From assembly GCA_009780135.1 (NCBI GenBank), contig WRAP01000001.1:62001-126000 (forward strand): a stretch of DNA of 64,000 nt. The letters run 5' to 3'. The first letter of the stretch is position 1, and every line of letters begins with the position of its first letter. The notes beneath the pieces were generated by a model. That model was not told the origin of the DNA, ran no database searches, and saw only the letters and a program-made list of their open reading frames with translations. The position numbers and the translations under genes are program-made. This stretch comes from Bacillota bacterium (GTDB lineage Bacteria > Bacillota > Clostridia > Christensenellales > Pumilibacteraceae). Below, piece after piece: positions 51,135 through 60,274 of the stretch.

Positions 51135-51315
51135 TATAAACACAATGGTTACGAGGACAATGCCGATGCTCACTTAAAATGCCAAATTATGGGCAGGTAA
51201 GTTGTTTGCACTATAATCGGTAAGCTAGACTTTGACACTTTTGAGCGAATATTCTATGGCGAATACGACAATAAGCGAGCAAAACGAGTGCTTGTGAAAA
51301 TTATTGGGGAGTAAC
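51135..51315 (+). pseudogene. Fragment of a YjbQ/UPF0047-family gene
   Basis: One frame reads YKHNGYEDNADAHLKCQIMG, R, stop, [37 protein letters not shown]. This matches the C-terminal half of YjbQ (NADAHLKxxxxG, GKLxxGTWQxIxxxEFDGPRxRxVxVK). The N-terminal half is missing and a stop interrupts the rest. YjbQ has been linked to a secondary thiamine-phosphate synthase activity. It occupies part of the 415-nt gap; nothing else is recognised there. Confidence 0.75.
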
Positions 51316-51423
51316 GGGAGTTAACTAGAAAAGACTTCGGCATTCTAAACGAAAATGGATTTTTTCTGCTATTAAGCACACCGAAGGTATAATAATATGC
51401 GAAGAAAATTCTAACAGTAAAAA

Positions 51424-52968
51424 ATGAGTATATTGCAAATTAAAAATCTATCACACTTATTTGATCAAAAGCCACTTTTCGAAAACGCATCTTTGGCCGT
51501 AAATAACGGTGAGCATATTGGGGTAGTGGGCTTAAACGGTGCGGGCAAGTCTACCTTTGTTAATATTTTGGCTGGAAAATTGAGTCAAGACAGCGGAGAA
51601 GTAAAATGGAATAGCTCTATTAGAAAAGGGTATTTAGACCAGCATGCTCAAATTGAAAGAGAGCAGACGATTTTAAGCTACTTGCAAACTTCTTTTGAGC
51701 ATTTGTATCAAAAAAATGCCAAAATGGAAGAAATGTATATTGCTATGGAATCAGCAAACGGAGAAGAATTAGAAAGATTAATTCAAAAATCTAGCAACAT
51801 TTTAGATTATTTAACTAACGAGGGTTTTTACGATTTAGAATCTACTATCAAAAAAGTTGCAAACGGTTTAGGGATAGGTGCATTGGGTTATGAAAAATCA
51901 GTTTCTACTCTAAGCGGCGGACAACGAGCTAAACTAATGCTAGCTAAATTACTTTTAGAAAAACCCGAGATGATGTTATTAGACGAGCCCACCAATTTTT
52001 TAGACATAGAGCATATAGAGTGGCTTGTGAATTTTTTGGTTGAGTACGAAGGCACATTTTTAGTAATTTCTCATGATGTTGATTTTTTGGACAAGGTATG
52101 CAAAGCAATTATAAGCATAGAAAATGGGCAAATCAAAAAGTATTTTGGCAATTATTCAGAGTATCTTGGGCAAGCGGAGCAAAATGCAAAGCAATACGAG
52201 GATAGCTATTTTAAGCAACAAGAAGAGATAGGAAAATTAAAGGATTACATCGCAAGAAATTCGGCAAGGGCATCAACGGCTAAAATGGCGAATTCTCGAA
52301 AAAAAGTGTTAGAAAAAATAGATGTAATAAGAAAGCCTAGCGTTATTTATGATGCTAAGTTTAGCTTTCCTTATTTGCCCCTGCATACAAAAGAGCTATT
52401 AAAAATTACAAATTTAGAGATTGGATATGATGGAGTATCATTACTACCGCCTATCAATTTGCTATTAAAATCCGATTCAAAAATTTGGATTAGGGGAACA
52501 AATGGAATAGGAAAGACTACTTTAATTAAGACTTTAATCGGCAATTTGGCTTCCGTTAATGGAGAAGCAACATGGCATATAGCGGCGGTGCTGGCGTATT
52601 TAGAGCAAGATATTGATTTTGGCAGTATGGTTGATTTGCACGCTGCGGCGTACATATCGGACAGGTTTCCTAGGCTTAACTCTAAAGAGATTAGACAGCT
52701 TTTAGCCACCGTCGGTATAAAAAATGATTTAGCAACAAAGTCTGTATCGGATTTATCGGGTGGCGAGCAAGTAAAGGTGCGTCTTTGTACGCTTATGCAA
52801 AAAAAGTCAAATGTTTTATTACTAGACGAGCCCACCAATCATTTGGATGTTAGGGCAAAAGAGGCATTAAAAAACGCTTTGCTAGAATATCCGGGTGCTA
52901 TTATATTAGTAAGCCACGAAAGAGAGTTTGCAGAGAGTATCTGTAACGAGGTTTTTGATGCAAAATAG
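51424..52968 (+). CDS. ABC-F family ATPase
   Basis: Two ATPase domains without membrane segments: Walker A GLNGAGKST and GTNGIGKTT, signature LSGGQRAK and LSGGEQVK, and LLDEPTNFLD / LLDEPTNHLD. The inter-domain linker (KQYEDSYFKQQEEIGKLKDY) is the ABC-F feature. These proteins act on the ribosome in translation control or antibiotic protection; the subtype cannot be assigned by eye. 514 residues. The last 9 nt overlap the radical SAM start. No SD before its ATG. Confidence 0.9.
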   Translation: MSILQIKNLSHLFDQKPLFENASLAVNNGEHIGVVGLNGAGKSTFVNILAGKLSQDSGEVKWNSSIRKGYLDQHAQIEREQTILSYLQTSFEHLYQKNAKMEEMYIAMESANGEELERLIQKSSNILDYLTNEGFYDLESTIKKVANGLGIGALGYEKSVSTLSGGQRAKLMLAKLLLEKPEMMLLDEPTNFLDIEHIEWLVNFLVEYEGTFLVISHDVDFLDKVCKAIISIENGQIKKYFGNYSEYLGQAEQNAKQYEDSYFKQQEEIGKLKDYIARNSARASTAKMANSRKKVLEKIDVIRKPSVIYDAKFSFPYLPLHTKELLKITNLEIGYDGVSLLPPINLLLKSDSKIWIRGTNGIGKTTLIKTLIGNLASVNGEATWHIAAVLAYLEQDIDFGSMVDLHAAAYISDRFPRLNSKEIRQLLATVGIKNDLATKSVSDLSGGEQVKVRLCTLMQKKSNVLLLDEPTNHLDVRAKEALKNALLEYPGAIILVSHEREFAESICNEVFDAK

Positions 52969-53821
52969 TAATAGTAGTAACAGTAATAATATCGATAGAT
53001 GTCGTGAATGTGCAAGGTATCTAAGAAAAGCTAAGGACGGCTGTGAAAACATAGATGACCTTACAGAAATGGTTTGGCGTAGGCAAAATATAGAGGGGAA
53101 GTTTGAGCTTCCGTATTTAGAGATGTTTATAACCACAAAATGCAATCTTAATTGCGAGGGGTGCTCTAATTTAATTCCGGATTGCAAAGAACAAGAACAT
53201 ATCGATAAACAAGTTGTTTTTTATACCATAGATAATTTGCTCAAAAAAATCGACAGATTATACCGCTTAAAATTGCATGGAGGCGAGGTTTTATTGCATC
53301 CGGAACTAACAGAAATAATTGATTTTGTAGGCAAAAAAAGAAAGATTATATCTCTTAGACTCACAACAAACGGCACAATTATTCCAAACGAAGAAGTGCT
53401 AGCGATAATCAAAAAGCGAAATCTAGTAATTCAGATAAGCGACTATAAAATATCCAACAGCAAAATACAACAGCTTATAGAGCTTCTTGAGGCGAGAGGA
53501 ATTAGATATACTTTACCTTATGATGAAGCATGGAGAGATATGGGTGGGTTTGATAGGCGCAATAGCTGCCGTCGGCAAGATTGTACTATTGGGAGATGCA
53601 ACTCAATGCTTGACGGCAAAATCTTTATATGCTCTAGAGCAGCAATGATGGACAAGCTAGATATTGTTAAAAGTGAAAGAATAAGCGTGTATGAGAATAC
53701 GGATTTCAGACAACGGCTAGTCAGCCTACTAAATACTAAAGATTATGAGTCATGTTGGCATTGCGATGGCAATACCAAATATGCTAAACAAATTCCAATC
53801 GCAAAGCAAATGGAGTTTTAA
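52960..53821 (+). CDS. Radical SAM protein with SPASM-like cysteines
   Basis: I start at ATG 52960 inside the ABC-F stop region rather than at 52928. TTKCNLNCEGCSN is the radical SAM CxxxCxxC motif; LKLHGGEVLLHP and LRLTTNGTI are typical core strands. Extra cysteines before (CRECARYL) and after (CRRQDCTIGRCNS, CSRAAM, CWHCDG) could hold auxiliary iron-sulfur clusters. Similar proteins modify peptides or sugars; no precursor peptide or sugar cluster is adjacent. Overlap with the ABC-F gene implies coupled translation. Confidence 0.8.
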
Positions 53822-53986
53822 TAATGATAGTTTGCTTTTTTATGCAGTTTCATCTAGATTACTCTAAAAAAATGCTAATAAATCATAGCATTTATAGTAT
53901 TTCAAGTTACTCCCCATAAGTTTTTCAATTGAAATGGCAAAACCTTGATAGATTTCCCAATTTATTTATCTTATAAATATAAAACC

Positions 53987-54019
53987 CCATCTCACTTTAA
54001 TATTGAGGTGGAATTTTTT
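53987..54019. terminator. Bidirectional terminator
   Basis: CCATCTCA / TGAGGTGG (8 bp with one G-U) with T-rich tracts on both strands, between the converging radical SAM and LysM-CAP genes. Confidence 0.65.
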
Positions 54020-54062
54020 GGCAAAAATGATGAACTTCCAATAGGCTTATTAGTATACTTAT

Positions 54063-54644
54063 CTAACCTACTGTGTTAAAAGAAGTAGTAGCAACAGTAG
54101 GATTAGTAATAAACATTTGCGTCCAAAACAGATTGCCTCTATTATCTCTTGCTATTCCTACGCCCATTTGATTAAAGTTGGGATTTAGAATATTGGCTCT
54201 ATGACCCGGCGAGTTCATCCAAGCATTCATAACAGCGGCAGGTGTTCTTTGCCCGTGCGCAATATTCTCGGCGGCAGCGGTAAAGTTTATGCCAAACGAG
54301 CGAAGCATTTGAAAAGGTGTGCCGTATATGGGTGAGTTGTGTGCAAAATAATTATTATCTATAAAATCTTGCGACTTGAAGCGAGCAACTCGACTAACCT
54401 CCCAGTTTTCGGTTAGCGGCGGTCTTATTCCCGCTCTTGCTCTTTCGGCGTTTACAAGCCGTACAACCTCTTGCTCGAATGCTCTAAATTCGGCGGTTTT
54501 CGGAATAAAAATTCTTTGACCCGGAAAAATTAGTGAGGGATTTGTTATTTGCGGATTTGCCACTATTAGTTCGTCTAATCCTACTTGGTGCTTAGCGGCG
54601 ATTCGCCATAGACTATCGCCGGGAATTACTATGTATGTGTCCAT
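54063..54644 (-). CDS. LysM-CAP domain protein (SafA/YkwD-like)
   Basis: Residues 1-50 are a LysM repeat (YIVIPGDSLWRIAAKHQVGLDELIVANPQI). Residues 60-180 are a CAP/SCP domain (EQEVVRLVNAERARAG, YFAHNSPIYGTPFQML, AENIAHG, WMNSPGHRANILNPNFNQMGVGI), with the usual His/Glu cavity residues. No signal peptide is present, which fits proteins that load onto the forespore from the mother cell, such as SafA and related LysM coat proteins. Divergent from the cupin gene. No SD. Confidence 0.85.
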   Translation of the reverse strand: MDTYIVIPGDSLWRIAAKHQVGLDELIVANPQITNPSLIFPGQRIFIPKTAEFRAFEQEVVRLVNAERARAGIRPPLTENWEVSRVARFKSQDFIDNNYFAHNSPIYGTPFQMLRSFGINFTAAAENIAHGQRTPAAVMNAWMNSPGHRANILNPNFNQMGVGIARDNRGNLFWTQMFITNPTVATTSFNTVG

Positions 54645-54710
54645 TTTTTCAATATATGATGTGTATTGAAAATAGGGAACAAGTTAAGTCTAATGGCATA
54701 TAATTTTATT

Positions 54711-55142
54711 ATGAGAAGAAACGACATTAACCATTATCGTACAGATTATGGCCCTATGCCATTTGTGATAGACATTAACAAAGCAACGCTAGCTAACGAT
54801 ACATATAGAACTGCTCTTTGGACGGGTAGCAAATTACAATTAACTTTAATGAGTATAAACCCCGGCGAAAGTATCGGACTAGAAGTTCATCCCGATACCG
54901 ACCAGTTTTTACGAATTGAAGAAGGTATGGGTATTACTGTAATGGGCGATGCTAAAGACAATTTGTATTATCAGCAAAATGTTTATAACGATAGCGCCGT
55001 GTTTGTACCCGCCGGCACTTGGCACAATATTATAAACACAGGAAAAACTCCGATGAAAATTTATTCTATTTATGCACCGCCACATCATCCATGGGGAACA
55101 GTTCACCCAACTAAAGCTATAGCCGAAGCGATGGGGGATTAG
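54711..55142 (+). CDS. Cupin-domain protein
   Basis: A single cupin: LTLMSINPGESIGLEVHPDTDQFLRIEEG (motif 1) and FVPAGTWHNIINTGKTPMKIYSIYAPPHHPWGTVH (motif 2), with metal-binding His/Glu. The family start MRRNDINHYRTDYGPMPFV begins at ATG 54711, so I reject the earlier TTG (54666) and ATG (54693). TATAAT ends 6 nt before this ATG and there is no SD, so a leaderless mRNA is likely. Relatives are annotated as mannose-6-phosphate isomerase-like cupins; the substrate is unknown. Confidence 0.8.
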   Translation: MRRNDINHYRTDYGPMPFVIDINKATLANDTYRTALWTGSKLQLTLMSINPGESIGLEVHPDTDQFLRIEEGMGITVMGDAKDNLYYQQNVYNDSAVFVPAGTWHNIINTGKTPMKIYSIYAPPHHPWGTVHPTKAIAEAMGD

Positions 55143-55254
55143 ATATCTTTAGTATGTTTTTGATTATTTTTAGTTTGATCTAAGTCTTGTTTTTTGATAA
55201 AATACTCTTGTAACTTTTGTTGCGAGAAGTATCAAAAATAAAAGGATGTAATTT

Positions 55255-57111
55255 ATGAAAAAATTTAAAACTGAAAGTAAAAGAATGTTGGAGCTTATGA
55301 TAAACTCTATCTATTCTAATAAAGAGATTTTTCTTAGAGAGTTAATTAGCAATTCAAGCGATGCTTTAGATAAATTGCGGTTTATATCGCTTACAAAATC
55401 TGGATTGCCTAAAGAATTTGCTATTGAAATTTTTATAGATAAAACAGCTCGTACCTTAACAATAAGCGATAATGGCATTGGTATGGACAAGAATGAATTA
55501 GAAAATAACTTAGGGACTATTGCTCAAAGTGGAACTCATGCACTTAAAAATCAAGAGACGGTAGAAACTACTGCAAAAGTTAAAGACAAGCCAAAATCAA
55601 CTAATAGCCCTACTCCTAGCGAACTTATAGGACAGTTTGGTGTAGGTTTTTATTCGACTTTTATGGTAGCAAATAAGGTAGAGGTAGTTAGTCGTCGTTA
55701 CGATGCTGATAAAGCATATAAATGGCTAAGCGAAGGTATAGAAGGCTATACAATAGAAGAAACTGATAAAAATTCTTTTGGCACAACAATTATGCTCACT
55801 CTTAAAGAAAAGGACGAAGATTTTGATTATAATGATTTGTTGGAAGAGCATTATATTACTTCTCTAATTCGCAAGCACTCTGACTATATTAGATATCCCA
55901 TAAAGTTAGGCGATAAAACGCTTAATAGTATGGTTCCTATTTGGAAAAAACCTAAAGTAAAAGTAAATGAAAACGATTACGAGGAGTTTTATAAAAACAA
56001 CTATCACGATATTAACTCTCCCCTTAAAACAATTTCCGCTAATATTGAAGGCTTAGTTAATTATAACTTATTAGCCTTTGTTCCACAAAAAGCACCCTAT
56101 GATCTTTACGCTAAAGAATTTGAGAAAGGTTTAACCCTGTATTCTAATTCGGTGCTTATAATGCAAAAGTGTAGCGAATTATTGCCCGATTATTTTGCTT
56201 TTATTAAAGGATTAGTAGACAGTAGCGATTTATCGCTTAATATTTCTCGTGAGATGTTGCAGCAAGATAGACAGCTTAAAGCGATAGCCACATCATTAGA
56301 GAAGAGATTGCTAACAGAATTTAAGAAAATGCTAGAGAAAGAACGAGAAACCTATGAGAAGTTTTTTGATGAGTTTGGTGTTAGTTTTAAGTATGGTGCT
56401 TATGATGTTTTTGGCATAAATAAAGAAAAGCTGCAAGATTTAATTTTGTTTAAGTCTAGTGAGGATGATAAGTATACAACATTTAGCGAATATCTATCTC
56501 GAATGAAAGAAGGGCAAGACTTTATTTATTATGTTGTAAGTACAAGCATTGATGCTGCTAAACGCATTCCGCAAACAATAAGTGCATTAAATAAAGAATT
56601 TGAAGTGTTATATCTAACAAATCCTGTGGATGAGTTTTTAATAAAGTCTATGATGGAATACGGCGGCAAAAACTTTGCTTCTGTTATGGCTAAAGATGTA
56701 TTACCCGGTTCTGATGAAGAAAAAGACCAAATTGAGGTAGCTACTAAAAAACACGAAAATTTACTAATTGACATTAAAGAGCTGTTCAAAGACAAAGTTA
56801 AGGATGTTGTGTTTGGTTCTTCTTTAGGCAATTTTGCTTCTATCTTGCGTACAGACTCTTCTATTAGTATAGAAATGGAAAAAATATTGGCTTCCATGCC
56901 TGGAGCATTGCCTGTTAATGTACCTAAAATCTTAGAACTTAATCCCACTCATTCACTTATCGAAAAACTAAAAGCATATCACAAAAGCGACAAAGAATTA
57001 TTTGAATTATTATCACAGCTTCTTTTACAACAAGCTTTAATTCTTAGCGGTATCGCACTTGAAGATAATATAGTTTTTGTAGAAATTATAAATAAATTGC
57101 TGGTAAAATAA
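55255..57111 (+). CDS. htpG: Chaperone HtpG (Hsp90)
   Basis: FKTESKRMLELMINSIYSNK, ELISNSSDALDKLRF, DNGIGMDKNEL, GTIAQSGTHAL and GQFGVGFYSTFMVA in the ATPase domain, followed by middle and C-terminal dimerisation domains. 618 residues. The linker in the lid region (TTAKVKDKPKSTNSPTPSE) is longer than usual. AAAGGATG precedes the ATG. Not linked to the CIRCE operon. Confidence 0.95.
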   Translation: MKKFKTESKRMLELMINSIYSNKEIFLRELISNSSDALDKLRFISLTKSGLPKEFAIEIFIDKTARTLTISDNGIGMDKNELENNLGTIAQSGTHALKNQETVETTAKVKDKPKSTNSPTPSELIGQFGVGFYSTFMVANKVEVVSRRYDADKAYKWLSEGIEGYTIEETDKNSFGTTIMLTLKEKDEDFDYNDLLEEHYITSLIRKHSDYIRYPIKLGDKTLNSMVPIWKKPKVKVNENDYEEFYKNNYHDINSPLKTISANIEGLVNYNLLAFVPQKAPYDLYAKEFEKGLTLYSNSVLIMQKCSELLPDYFAFIKGLVDSSDLSLNISREMLQQDRQLKAIATSLEKRLLTEFKKMLEKERETYEKFFDEFGVSFKYGAYDVFGINKEKLQDLILFKSSEDDKYTTFSEYLSRMKEGQDFIYYVVSTSIDAAKRIPQTISALNKEFEVLYLTNPVDEFLIKSMMEYGGKNFASVMAKDVLPGSDEEKDQIEVATKKHENLLIDIKELFKDKVKDVVFGSSLGNFASILRTDSSISIEMEKILASMPGALPVNVPKILELNPTHSLIEKLKAYHKSDKELFELLSQLLLQQALILSGIALEDNIVFVEIINKLLVK

Positions 57112-57284
57112 TTCATATAATAAATGAAAGAGTGTGGGTAAGCATGAAAAGCTTTATAATTATAGAAAAATTCTTTTGTAGTATTAAATTAATAAAACTA
57201 TAAATTGATATATGTTTAGACAATATGATGTTATCCTATTTTATTAAAGATGTAAATAGGAAGCTATTATTTTTTAAAAACTTA

Positions 57285-57313
57285 TTGACATTTGTTTTAA
57301 TATGCTTTATAAT
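57285..57313 (+). promoter_or_regulatory. Consensus sigma-A promoter of the InlB/BspA lipoprotein gene
   Basis: TTGACA (57285-57290), 17 bp, TATAAT (57308-57313), a perfect match. The leader is about 95 nt. The 170 nt before it (from the htpG stop) show nothing recognisable. Confidence 0.85.
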
Positions 57314-57323
57314 AAAATCAACG

Positions 57324-57358
57324 CTGTGGTTAAGTCTATTCTTTGCTGCAGTTTTTTT
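57324..57358 (+). terminator. Possible attenuator in the lipoprotein leader
   Basis: CTGTGG (57324-57329) can pair with CTGCAG (57346-57351) with two G-U pairs, followed directly by seven T. It lies between the promoter and the gene. The stem is weak. Confidence 0.35.
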
Positions 57359-57374
57359 ATAATAAAGGAGAAGT

Positions 57375-57404
57375 ATGGTCGATCTTTTGCATAAGAACGA
57401 TTAA
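57375..57404 (+). CDS. Nine-codon leader ORF
   Basis: ATG GTC GAT CTT TTG CAT AAG AAC GAT TAA, encoding MVDLLHKND. AAAGGAG at optimal spacing before it is the only good SD in this leader; the lipoprotein ATG follows 12 nt after its stop and lacks an SD. It may couple translation into the main gene. Confidence 0.45.
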   Translation: MVDLLHKND

Positions 57405-57416
57405 AAACAAAGAATA

Positions 57417-60227
57417 ATGAAACGAAAAATTATTTTAATAATTATGATATTAACAATTTTTGTTGTTAGTATTGTTTTAGTAGCGTGTAGCGAGGATAGT
57501 TGCCCGAATTTGCCGTTATGTCCCACACCGCCAACACAAGAGTGTGAGGTATGCAACGAAAGAGAGGATGATATTGTATTACATACGATTACATTTAAAT
57601 CTGGTATAGAAGATTATGAGTCGTTTAGCGTGAGTATAATGAATGGACAAGCTGCAGCTATGCCATTTGCTCCCGCAGCTCCGAACGGTTACAGCTTTTA
57701 TGGTTGGTTTTTAGGAGATAGTCGATTTGTTTTTACAACAGTGATAACTCAAGATATTACGCTTATTGCTAGATGGCAACCTATAGAAGTATCGATAGTA
57801 GAGTACACTGTTAGTTTTATAATACATAACGATTATGAACCACTAGAAATAGCGGTGCGTGATTTTGCTAGAGTAGAAGAACCGACTACTCCGTCAAGAG
57901 AAGGTTTTTCTTTTATGGGGTGGTTTTTAGATGCAACCGGAGTTGTAGAATTTAATTTTAATACTGCTATTGTACAAGATATAAATGTTTATGCTGTATG
58001 GCAAGCCGATATATTTACCATAACTTATATTGGTGATTTAAATGTTATTAAAAACGGCGAAATAGTTACATATTTAGAGGTGGCATTTGGCGATAATTTT
58101 ATATTAGGTATTCCAGATCTTCCAGAGGCACTATATTATGGACTAGAATTTCATGGCTGGTTTGTAGGGGAAGGTGAGCAAAGAGTTCGTCTTACGGACG
58201 AAAATGGAGTTGGTTTATATGGCTGGAATATAGCAAGAGATGTAGAGGCTGTTGCTGTATTTAATGAGAATTATCGCATTGCTTTACTTGTTTTTACTAG
58301 AATGGCAGACGATAGTGGGTATTCTGTTATCGCAGGTAGTAACGCTTCTAACTTAGAAAACATTATAATTCCCCGTATGTTTAATGGCTTACCTGTTGTT
58401 GCTATAGGAGATGATGCTTTTAGAGGATTGGCAAACCTTACACAAATATTATTGCCAGCTACTTTGATAACTGTTGGTAATAACGCATTTGAAGGTACGG
58501 GCATTACTGTTATAATGATAGGGCAGAATGTAATAAGCATAGGTGACGAAGCGTTTAAGAACTCAGCTATAGAGCAAGTTACACTTACGCATATGGGGCT
58601 AGACGGCGTTAATATAAGGCGTACTACTACTATTGGTGAAAACACTTTTTACGGTGCTGATAATTTTAGCCGTATTGTTTTTCCTACAAGTCATATTGTA
58701 GATTGGGCAAGAACTAGCGATAATAATTGGAGGCATCACGCTAATATTATGGATTTTAGTATGTGGACAGATATGCAAGGTAACAATCCGCAATCTATAG
58801 TGGCAAGCTATGATGCTTTAATATTTACTCCAATAAATAACGGCAATGCTTATTCTGTAGTTTTATCGGAGAGTGCTAGGCATTTACAACACATAATAGT
58901 ACCAAGATTTTTTAATAATAGACCTGTAACTACAATTGCGGATAATGGATTTAGACATGCAACTTTTAGCCATATTCGTAGAAATACCGGTAGAATTGAC
59001 TTAATGCAGGCGGGTTTACATTTATTTGATACGATAACAACGATAGGTAATCATGCCTTTAGCGATAATTTTGTATTGAATATGGTGCATTTACATAATG
59101 TTGTGGCTTTTATGGGTACAGATGTATTTGCAAATAATAGAAATCTTCAAACATTTGAGTTTATGCCTTTTGGAGCTGTTTCTAATTTGACAGCGATTCC
59201 GGATAGAACTTTTATAAATAATCGTAGTTTAGGCACCGTTGCTATTCCTGCGTCGGTTACTTCTATAGGTGTGAGTGCGTTTGAACATAACTTAAGTCTG
59301 ACAGGTGTAACTTTTGGTGCGGGTAGTACTCTTACCTCCATAGGCAATAGAGCTTTTTATAACACTAGAACTTTTAATATTTTAGCTACTGCTTTGCCTG
59401 CAAGCTTAGTATCTATTGGCAATAACGCCTTTACAAATACTTTAGCATGGGCACCTACGACAGCATTGGTGCTACCGGCATCTCTAACTACAATAGGTAC
59501 AAGCGCTTTCCAAAACTCTGCTATAACAGGTGTTGTTGTTCCCAACGGTGTAACGAGCATTCCTAACTTTGCTTTTGATGGGGCTAGACGATTATCTAGC
59601 GTTACGCTACCTACAACTCTTACATCTATTGGCAATAACGCTTTCCAAAACACAACTATGCTAACAAGCATAGATTTGCCTTCTAGTATAACAACTATTG
59701 GTGCTAGTGCGTTTATGGGCTCTGGCTTAACAAGTATAAATATTCCTAACGGAGTAACAACGATACAAGCAAACACATTTAATAATGCAAGAAATTTAGT
59801 AACGGTAAATTTACCTAACGGCTTAATGACTATACAAAATTCGGCATTTCAAGATACGGTTTCATTAAGACAAATAACACTACCTAACTCGTTAACTACT
59901 TTAGCTACTATGGCATTTCAGCGTTCGGGTATAGAAAGCATAGTTATCCCTGCTAGTGTACTTCGTATAGAGGCAAATACATTTAATGGGGCAACTCATC
60001 TTCAGTTTGTTCAACTATTAAGATGGCAACCACTGCTAGATGCACCTAATGCTAGAATTACAACGCTGGCAAATATAAACGCATTTAGCGGCACTACTGC
60101 TAGAATTTACATACCTACAGGTAGCTATAATAGCTACAGAGTAGACGCAATAGCAACAGGAGCTGGAAACTCTGTTTGGAACAATGCTATATTTAACGGC
60201 AGAATGGTAGAGGGAGCACCAAGTTAA
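57417..60227 (+). CDS. Lipoprotein with InlB repeats and BspA-type leucine-rich repeats
   Basis: Lipobox at VLVAC (about residue 23), then a Cys/Pro-rich patch (CPNLPLCPTPPTQECEVC). Three InlB/Listeria-Bacteroides repeats follow (GYSFYGWFLGDSRF, GFSFMGWFLDATGV, GLEFHGWFVGEGEQ). From about residue 290 a BspA-type LRR array runs to near the end (units like LTSIGNNAFQNTTMLTSIDL and VTSIGVSAFEHNLSL). Such surface proteins bind host or neighbour ligands in gut bacteria; the ligand here is unknown. It precedes another InlB-repeat lipoprotein by 47 bp, so they are probably an operon. Confidence 0.85.
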   Translation: MKRKIILIIMILTIFVVSIVLVACSEDSCPNLPLCPTPPTQECEVCNEREDDIVLHTITFKSGIEDYESFSVSIMNGQAAAMPFAPAAPNGYSFYGWFLGDSRFVFTTVITQDITLIARWQPIEVSIVEYTVSFIIHNDYEPLEIAVRDFARVEEPTTPSREGFSFMGWFLDATGVVEFNFNTAIVQDINVYAVWQADIFTITYIGDLNVIKNGEIVTYLEVAFGDNFILGIPDLPEALYYGLEFHGWFVGEGEQRVRLTDENGVGLYGWNIARDVEAVAVFNENYRIALLVFTRMADDSGYSVIAGSNASNLENIIIPRMFNGLPVVAIGDDAFRGLANLTQILLPATLITVGNNAFEGTGITVIMIGQNVISIGDEAFKNSAIEQVTLTHMGLDGVNIRRTTTIGENTFYGADNFSRIVFPTSHIVDWARTSDNNWRHHANIMDFSMWTDMQGNNPQSIVASYDALIFTPINNGNAYSVVLSESARHLQHIIVPRFFNNRPVTTIADNGFRHATFSHIRRNTGRIDLMQAGLHLFDTITTIGNHAFSDNFVLNMVHLHNVVAFMGTDVFANNRNLQTFEFMPFGAVSNLTAIPDRTFINNRSLGTVAIPASVTSIGVSAFEHNLSLTGVTFGAGSTLTSIGNRAFYNTRTFNILATALPASLVSIGNNAFTNTLAWAPTTALVLPASLTTIGTSAFQNSAITGVVVPNGVTSIPNFAFDGARRLSSVTLPTTLTSIGNNAFQNTTMLTSIDLPSSITTIGASAFMGSGLTSINIPNGVTTIQANTFNNARNLVTVNLPNGLMTIQNSAFQDTVSLRQITLPNSLTTLATMAFQRSGIESIVIPASVLRIEANTFNGATHLQFVQLLRWQPLLDAPNARITTLANINAFSGTTARIYIPTGSYNSYRVDAIATGAGNSVWNNAIFNGRMVEGAPS

Positions 60228-60274
60228 ATAAACAAATCTAGCAAAAAATAAATACCCTAAGGAAATAGTAATAA

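Noticed and set aside
53824-53922. 32-codon ORF directly after the radical SAM gene as a modified-peptide precursor
   Set aside because: It has no SD, no leader-core pattern, no Cys/Thr-rich core and sits in ordinary AT-rich spacer.
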